In this document: one piece after another, positions 58,351-64,000 of the stretch
How positions within the stretch are numbered: the first letter of the stretch is position 1
Layout of the letters: each line of letters starts with the position of its first letter
Assembly: GCA_037952775.1 (NCBI GenBank)
Contig: JBANAY010000003.1
Location: 21,328,001 to 21,392,000 of the forward strand
DNA length: 64,000 nucleotides
DNA from: Clonostachys chloroleuca
Lineage: Eukaryota > Ascomycota > Sordariomycetes > Hypocreales > Bionectriaceae
Direction: 5' to 3'
The notes under the pieces: generated by a model
Database searches by the model: none
What the model saw: only the letters and a program-made list of their open reading frames with translations
What the model was told of the DNA's origin: nothing
Translations under genes and position numbers: made by a program

Positions 58351-59436
58351 TTAAAAAATAACATCGTCATCGTCTTCTGCAGCCAGCAAATCGGCAGAGC
58401 CTACAGCCTTGTCATCCGCTGCTGCTGCTGCGGCACCTTTCTCTGCTGCCTGTTTCTCTCTTCTTGCCTTCATCTCTGCATCTTGTGCAGCAACATCCCG
58501 CTGCTTCTTGTTCGCGACCTGTTTTGCATTAGCGCGTCTTCGTCCAGTAACGGAATTAAGTGGTATGGATCACAGACCTTCTTCAATCTGTAGAACTCCT
58601 CACGGTCAAGCTCGTCAAGCTCTGAGTTGATATACTTGATTGTATTCTCTGTGCGAGGAATAATGACGTGCTCAATCGCATTGACTGAGAAAGGGTCAGT
58701 AAAGAAGACAGAAGATATCCACTCCCAATAACATACCTCGCCTGTTGACAACCTTGATCACCTCATCGAGGATAACGAAGGCAGTTTGCAGACTCGCCAA
58801 CTCGACGAGCGCTTCCACTGCACGAGCATAAGTCTCTCTTGCTCGCTGGACTTGCTGACCTCCCTTGCCGAGACCAGTCAATCCGAAATCATTGTTGCCT
58901 TCCGTCAGGTAGCTCTCGAATGCCGGAAGTAGGACACCCGAAACGTTGTCTTGCTTCGTTCGGATCCTGAAACGGGCAGACTTGGCTGACTCCTGCACCT
59001 GGTAGCCAATGTCTCCTCCAACGGCGTAGGTTACTTCGGCGAGGGAGAAAGCGGCAATCTGCATGACACGTCCCATCTTGCGCTTCGCTTCATCGATTCG
59101 CTTCGTGATTTCTATGCATCCAAAGATTAGTGCCCAGAACGAACGTATCAAGACCGACATGTGTTGGCAAACCTCGGAAACGCCTAAGATGAGGAGGTAG
59201 AGTTAGCTCTATATTCAAGATAGATCACCGAGTGGGCATGGAAACATACTTTGTCAGGGCCTCACTCTTTCTCTTGAGCAAACTGTGTCCAGTCTCGGCT
59301 CCCTTGAGCTTCGCCTTCATGATACCCAGCGATTGCCGGGTTGGGAAGACGGGCTCACGATCCTATTCCAACCCATTAGCTAGCTGTCCACCCCAACCAA
59401 GCATTGACCCAGTGGCATACCGCGGCGCCCGACATG
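58351..59436 (-). CDS. VMA8: V-type H+-ATPase subunit D
   Basis: Six exons, 59436-59422, 59362-59250, 59182-59172, 59111-58737, 58684-58578 and 58518-58351, give 262 aa, the usual length. The first exon encodes only MSGAA and the third is an 11-nt micro-exon (G CGT TTC CGA G) that supplies the conserved RFRE. The protein is recognised by VFPTRQSLGIMKAKLKGA, GHSLLKRKSEAL, ITKRIDEAKRKMGRVM and NAIEHVIIPRTENTIKYI, and by a long coiled-coil. Subunit D is the central stalk of the V1 sector and transmits rotation from ATP hydrolysis to the membrane ring in vacuoles and endosomes. The C-terminus is Ala/Asp-rich (DLLAAEDDDDVIF). The gene is divergent from SYF1. Confidence 0.95.
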
Positions 59437-60073
59437 GTGAATAAGGAGCGGAATTAGGAAGATTATTAGAATGGCTTCCTAAGGGTCGAAGGACAGGTCT
59501 TTAAGGGCCTTGATGTTGCGCAGGGGATGGAAGCGCCAGCTCGGGCTCGGCAGTACGTATCGGCGAGGTTATCGAGCTTGCAGCAGTAGCAGCACTGGCG
59601 CCTCTCAATGACGGAGCAGGTGCAGCGCATCAACATAAGCGTCCCCGCTATCAAATGTTGCGCCACACCAGCCACCCTTCACTGAGGCCCCGGGCTTGCA
59701 TAAGCGGGGCGCAAGGTACATTTTTATGAGCCCCCATGACAGATCGCACTCTTATAAGCGGAAAATATGCTTGTATCGGAGTTTAGCTAAGAATTCGCGA
59801 CAGGCTTCATCCGGCAGGCGCGTAGACTTTGGGATTCAACCTCAGCAACCCACGGTGTTCCGAGTACGTTGCGCAGGATCCGACAGCAGCAGCAAACGAA
59901 ACGGCGCAGACGGGGAACCGCGGGTCCCCAAGCTTGCTCTTCACCAACTGCGACTTCGGGAACAATGAGCAGCTTGTCATAGGAAAGGATCTGTGCTGCG
60001 TTGTCTGCACCCGGACGCTGCAAACACCGCTGGAAGTCGCCTCAGCACCCAGATTCGTACGAAATCGCAACCA
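59437..60073. other. Divergent promoter between V-ATPase subunit D and SYF1 genes
   Basis: This 637-bp region separates two divergent housekeeping genes. No gene is seen. Confidence 0.55.
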
Positions 60074-62673
60074 ATGATGGAAGTTACTCCCTCAGTGTCG
60101 GTCTCAGGCCGAAGACCTGAGCTCAGCCTTCTTGTAAGTGAACGCCATGCTCTGGTTTCTTGTGCCCGACTTGGGGCAGCAAAGACTGACTTTGTTGCAG
60201 TCCAACGAGGACTCCATTTATGAACAAGATATCCTTCGAGAACCCGCCAGCATCAAGCCATGGCTAGCCTATATCGAGTTTAAGAATAAATATGGCTCCC
60301 TTCTCGAACAAGCCTTCGTCATGGAGCGGGCTTGCTCCCAGCTGCCCCGATCGTACAAACTCTGGAAGCTCGTAAGTAGACTCGCCTTGTCCGTCGTTCT
60401 GCGTGTGGACGCTTTGTTAACAGTCATAGTATCTCAATTTCCGGACAAAACATGTCGCCGATCTCAATCCTGCTATTTTTGCTGGCGAATACCGAAAGGT
60501 CAACTCGTTGTTCGAGAGAGCGCTGATTTTACTGAACAAGATGCCACGGATTTGGGAAATGTACCTCAAATTCCTCATGCGGCAACCACTTGTCACCACA
60601 ACGCGCCGGGCGTTCGATCGGGCGTTGCGCGCGCTACCCATCACCCAGCACAATCGAATATGGGCACTCTTCCGACCATTTGCGAACTCGGCTTCCGGGG
60701 AGACCGCGGTGAAAATCTGGCGCCGGTACATGCAGGTCCACCCAGAGGATACTGAGGACTTCATTGAGTTGCTTCTCGAGAACAAGTTGTATACCGAGGC
60801 AATTCAACAGTACATCAATATTCTCAACAACCGCCAGTTCGTGAGCAAGCAGGGCAAGGGCCATTACGAGCTGTGGAGCGAGATGGTCGATGTGTTGGTC
60901 AACCATGCCCCGGATATCCAGGCAAGTTACGACACTGGCGTGGACCCGGAGCAGATCATCAGGAGTGGCATCGCTCGGTTCGCCGATCAAAGGGGTAAGC
61001 TCTGGGTCGGCCTTGCGACCTACTGGATGCGAAGAGGGCGTTTCGAAAAGGCGCGCGATGTTCTTGAGGAAGCCATCACGACAGTGATGACTGTAAGGGA
61101 CTTCACGCTCATCTTCGACTCGTACGCAGAGTTTGAAGAGTCGATCCTAGGTGCACTCATGGACCGGGCCGCTCTTCGAACGGAGAAGGGTGTTGAGGAT
61201 GTGGACGCAGACCTTGAGCTCGATATTCGCATGATGAGATTCGAGCATCTCATGGATCGCCGGCCATTCCTCCTCAACGATGTTCTCTTGCGCCAGAACC
61301 CGCACAACGTGTCCGAGTGGGAGAAGAGAGTTGTTCTTTGGGGCGAAAACACACAGGAGGTCGCGCAGACGTACACCGACGCTATTGCGGCCATCAACCC
61401 CAAACGAGCCATTGGGGCTTTCCATCAACTCTGGGCCAACTACGCCAAATTCTACGAACGGGGGGGCGATATTCGAAACGCCCGTGTCATCATGGAGAAG
61501 GCCGTCAAGGTGCCTTTCAAATCTGTGGCTGAGCTGGCGGACATGTGGATCGAATGGGCTGAGATGGAATTGCGCAACGAAAACTTCGACGATGCAGTCC
61601 GCATCATGGCCAAAGCAGTCCAGGCACCGAAGCGATCGACAGTGGATTATTTCGACGAAACCTTATCCCCACAACAACGAGTTCACAAGAGCTGGAAGTT
61701 GTGGAGTTTCTACGTCGATCTAGTGGAGAGTGTGTCTACCTTGGAGGAGACCAAGAAGGTCTACGAAAGGATATTCGAGCTCCGGATAGCCACGCCGCAG
61801 ACCGTCGTGAACTACGCGAACCTCCTGGAAGAGAGCAAATACTTTGAGGAGTCATTCAAGATCTACGAAAGAGGTTTAGACCTGTTTAGCTATCCTGTGG
61901 CATTCGAGCTTTGGAACTTATATCTCACCAAGGCAGTTGACCGCAAGATTGGGATCGAGCGATTGCGTGATCTCTTCGAGCAAGCGGTGGAAGACTGCCC
62001 TCCCAAGTTCGCAAAAACGATCTACCTCATGTATGGCAATCTCGAGGAGGAACGTGGCCTAGCGCGTCATGCAATGCGCATCTACGAGCGGGCGACACGT
62101 GCCGTAGCCGACGAAGATCGTGCAGACATGTTTAACTTCTACATCACCAAATCTGCGTCTAACTTTGGTCTACCATCAACACGGCCAATCTACGAGAGGG
62201 CCATCACGGTGCTGCCGGATAGCGAGGCCAAGGAAATGTGTCTCAAATTTGCCGATATGGAGAAGAGACTGGGTGAGATTGACCGCGCCCGTGCCATCTA
62301 TGGACACGCATCACAATTCTGCGATCCTCGAACGAGCCCAGAATTCTGGACCAAGTGGGAGCAGTTTGAGGTGCAGCACGGAAACGAGGATACATACAAG
62401 GAGATGCTGCGGATCAAGAGGAGCGTCCAGGCGCAGTACAATACTGATGTAAACTTCATCGCCTCTCAAGCGTTGGCGAGAAGCCAAGGACAAGCCCGCG
62501 GCCTCGATGAGAACGACGGAGGGGCTGATGCTATGGCGGCACTCGAGAGACAGCTGCGAGCTCCACAAGGGTTCGTTCCCTCGAGTAGCGGGCCCGTTGG
62601 CAATGGCGCAGCGAGCAATGGTGGTGGACCAGTCGTGCCAGCCAACCCTGATGCGATTGACATTGATGAATAA
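60074..62673 (+). CDS. SYF1: Pre-mRNA splicing factor SYF1 (XAB2)
   Basis: Exons 60074-60133, 60201-60371 and 60430-62673 give 824 aa. The ATG at 60074 is directly followed by another at 60077. The protein is a chain of HAT (half-TPR) repeats with the usual aromatic pattern: IKPWLAYIEFKNKYG, VMERACSQLPRSYKLW, IWEMYLKFLMRQ, HNRIWALFRPFA, WKLWSFYVDLVE, AFELWNLYLTKAVD and FWTKWEQFEVQHG. The C-terminus is Gly/Pro-rich and ends in an acidic DAIDIDE. SYF1 is a scaffold of the NineTeen complex (Prp19/CDC5L) in the activated spliceosome. The gene is complete with no frame problems. Confidence 0.95.
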
Positions 62674-63008
62674 CGGTTATATATTTTTTGGGAGGACTTG
62701 GTGGAGGCTCTTCAAATCTTGCTTTTCCTTTGTATTAAACACACAGACGCATACTGCTTATTATTCTTTTTCTTTTCTTATCTTTAGGGGCTATTTTTTT
62801 TCTTCAACGATGAGGACACAACCGGCAGAGTTAGTCGCCGTGAAATGAATTAAAGCGGAATTGTCGAATTCTTTCCTCGGTCCTTCTCTCGCTCATATTA
62901 TACAAAGACATTGACAAACAGCGATCCCCCGGATACAGACAACACGGCATGTAATACATACACTAATCAAACACTTGTTTTCAACAGATACGTGATGGCT
63001 CCCATCGA
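62674..63008. other. Convergent 3' spacer
   Basis: AT-rich 3' flanks of SYF1 and the small conserved gene. Nothing else is seen. Confidence 0.5.
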
Positions 63009-63399
63009 TCATCGTCGGTTGTCGAGGGCATTCTTGACATGACTATACTTCTCGGCAATCTTTTCGTAGTACTTGTCCTGACGATTCCTGTCAATGTGGC
63101 CATCACGCGAGCTGGGGGTAGCATAGATCGAGCCCTTGCGCTTCTGGAATTGGCTAGGGACAGTCTTGGCAGCATCTGGTTGGCCGTGGTGTTAGTAATT
63201 ATCTGTATGTAAACTAGGGAAGGGGAGGTGATGGGAAGAACGCACCCCATTCATCACTCATTCGTCGATCCTTCTTCAGACCGGCGGCAATAGGCGACTC
63301 ATTGGCTAGGGGAGGAGAGCCAACGGCGGTGCCGTCAAAGGGATTGGTAGTAGCACCACTGAAGGGGTTGTCGTGGGTTTGGTCGTTTGAGTGGCCCAT
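63009..63399 (-). CDS. Small conserved protein of unknown function
   Basis: Exons 63399-63246 and 63175-63009 give 106 aa. The N-terminal half is Asn/Pro/Gly-rich and probably disordered (NPFSGATTNPFDGTAVG, with two NPF motifs). The C-terminal half is basic and helical (QFQKRKGSIYATPSSRDGH, then DKYYEKIAEKYSHVKNAL). It looks like a small fungal protein conserved near housekeeping genes. The NPF motifs could bind EH domains, but that is a guess. Confidence 0.78.
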
Positions 63400-64000
63400 G
63401 GTGATAGGATTATTATTAGGCAGAAAAAAGGAGGTAGGCCAATATTTTGTGTTCTTGAGTTCTCGTAGCAAAGGGGAAGCGTGTAAGAGTTGATCAGAGA
63501 GAAAGGGAAAGCATAGGTGTGGCAAGGGATAATGGGGGTATTATACTTGTCAGTCTTGCCTCTGGATGGCGGATAACGGTAGTATGACGGTACCTCTTGC
63601 TGAGGATCGATCTCTCGGAAGCTAGTACGCAGTCATACAAAGTATTGATGATGAAGTCTTAGGGCAGCACCGAAGCTTTTGGATGGGGACATGTACCGGT
63701 ACATGGCATGTATCAGCTCAACGATAGTACATGCTTCCCTCGGATGAAGGCCAATGTTACCCCAGCTGCATGCTGTGGTGTGAAGATGCCTGCTCAATGT
63801 GTGATTTTATGCTGACCGGTCGCTATTGATGCTCGGCTTCAATCTGGCAATTGCTTGGCCCGCGCCTTTCCGCACTCGAATCGTACCGATCTCTACAGCC
63901 TGTACCTAGCGATGAACCAGGAGATGAAACACTGCTCGTCTTGCACAGCAGCGAGGATCCGTGCCTGTGTACCAAGCAATGAGCACATGCCCATCTACGA
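63400..64000. other. Intergenic to window end
   Basis: Promoter of the small conserved gene and unassigned sequence. No gene is seen. Confidence 0.5.

Noticed and set aside
1..64000. CRISPR arrays, prokaryotic operons, insertion sequences
   Set aside because: No regularly spaced repeats beyond the three-copy 56-bp set, and the spliceosomal introns show a fungal nuclear genome.

Overview
The window is nuclear DNA from a filamentous ascomycete (Pezizomycotina). The evidence is genes with short 50-75 bp GT..AG introns and CTAAC/CTAAT-type branch sites, a hydrophobin-like gene, fungal rhodopsin-domain (PTH11-like) membrane proteins, a fungal bifunctional diterpene synthase, an OCH1-type mannosyltransferase, a GH114 glycosidase and fungal splicing genes. 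The species cannot be named from the sequence alone. All gene models were built by hand from reading frame, splice consensus and recalled family motifs; no search was run.

Layout. 1-9.9 kb is gene-poor: a hydrophobin-like secreted protein, a five-exon galactonate-dehydratase-type enolase-superfamily enzyme, a triplicated 56-bp repeat, a small cysteine-containing secreted protein and a small membrane protein. 9.9-29.4 kb looks like a diterpenoid biosynthetic cluster: rhodopsin-domain protein, extended SDR reductase, a tRNA-Arg(CCT), bifunctional copalyl diphosphate/kaurene-type synthase, URE2-like glutathione transferase, DHA14-type MFS exporter, P450-A, a second rhodopsin-domain protein and P450-B. 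The cyclase would make the hydrocarbon, the P450s and SDR would oxidise it, the GST could conjugate or detoxify it, and the MFS could export it. No GGPP synthase and no transcription factor were seen in the window.

29.7-35.7 kb holds two adjacent minus-strand genes with ubiquitin-system features: an 867-aa protein with an N-terminal ubiquitin fold that lacks the terminal Gly-Gly, and a 946-aa F-box protein. 38.1-41.9 kb is GC-rich (OCH1-like GT32, arrestin-like protein). A sparse stretch follows with a secreted GH114 glycosidase and a hotdog thioesterase. 50.5-55.7 kb is a 1714-aa single-module NRPS-like enzyme with the layout adenylation, carrier, then about six membrane helices interleaved with three hexapeptide-repeat domains, which is the layout of epsilon-poly-lysine synthetase. 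57.3-63.4 kb is housekeeping: a U1A/U2B''-type RRM protein, V-ATPase subunit D (with an 11-nt exon), splicing factor SYF1 and a small conserved protein.

Quality warning: four otherwise well-conserved genes each need one single-base correction in a G/C homopolymer to stay in frame (17263-17267, 20840-20845, 28076-28080, about 40731-40740), and a fifth is possible (7646-7651). The errors go in both directions, so base-calling error is the likeliest cause, but decay of the cluster genes is not excluded.
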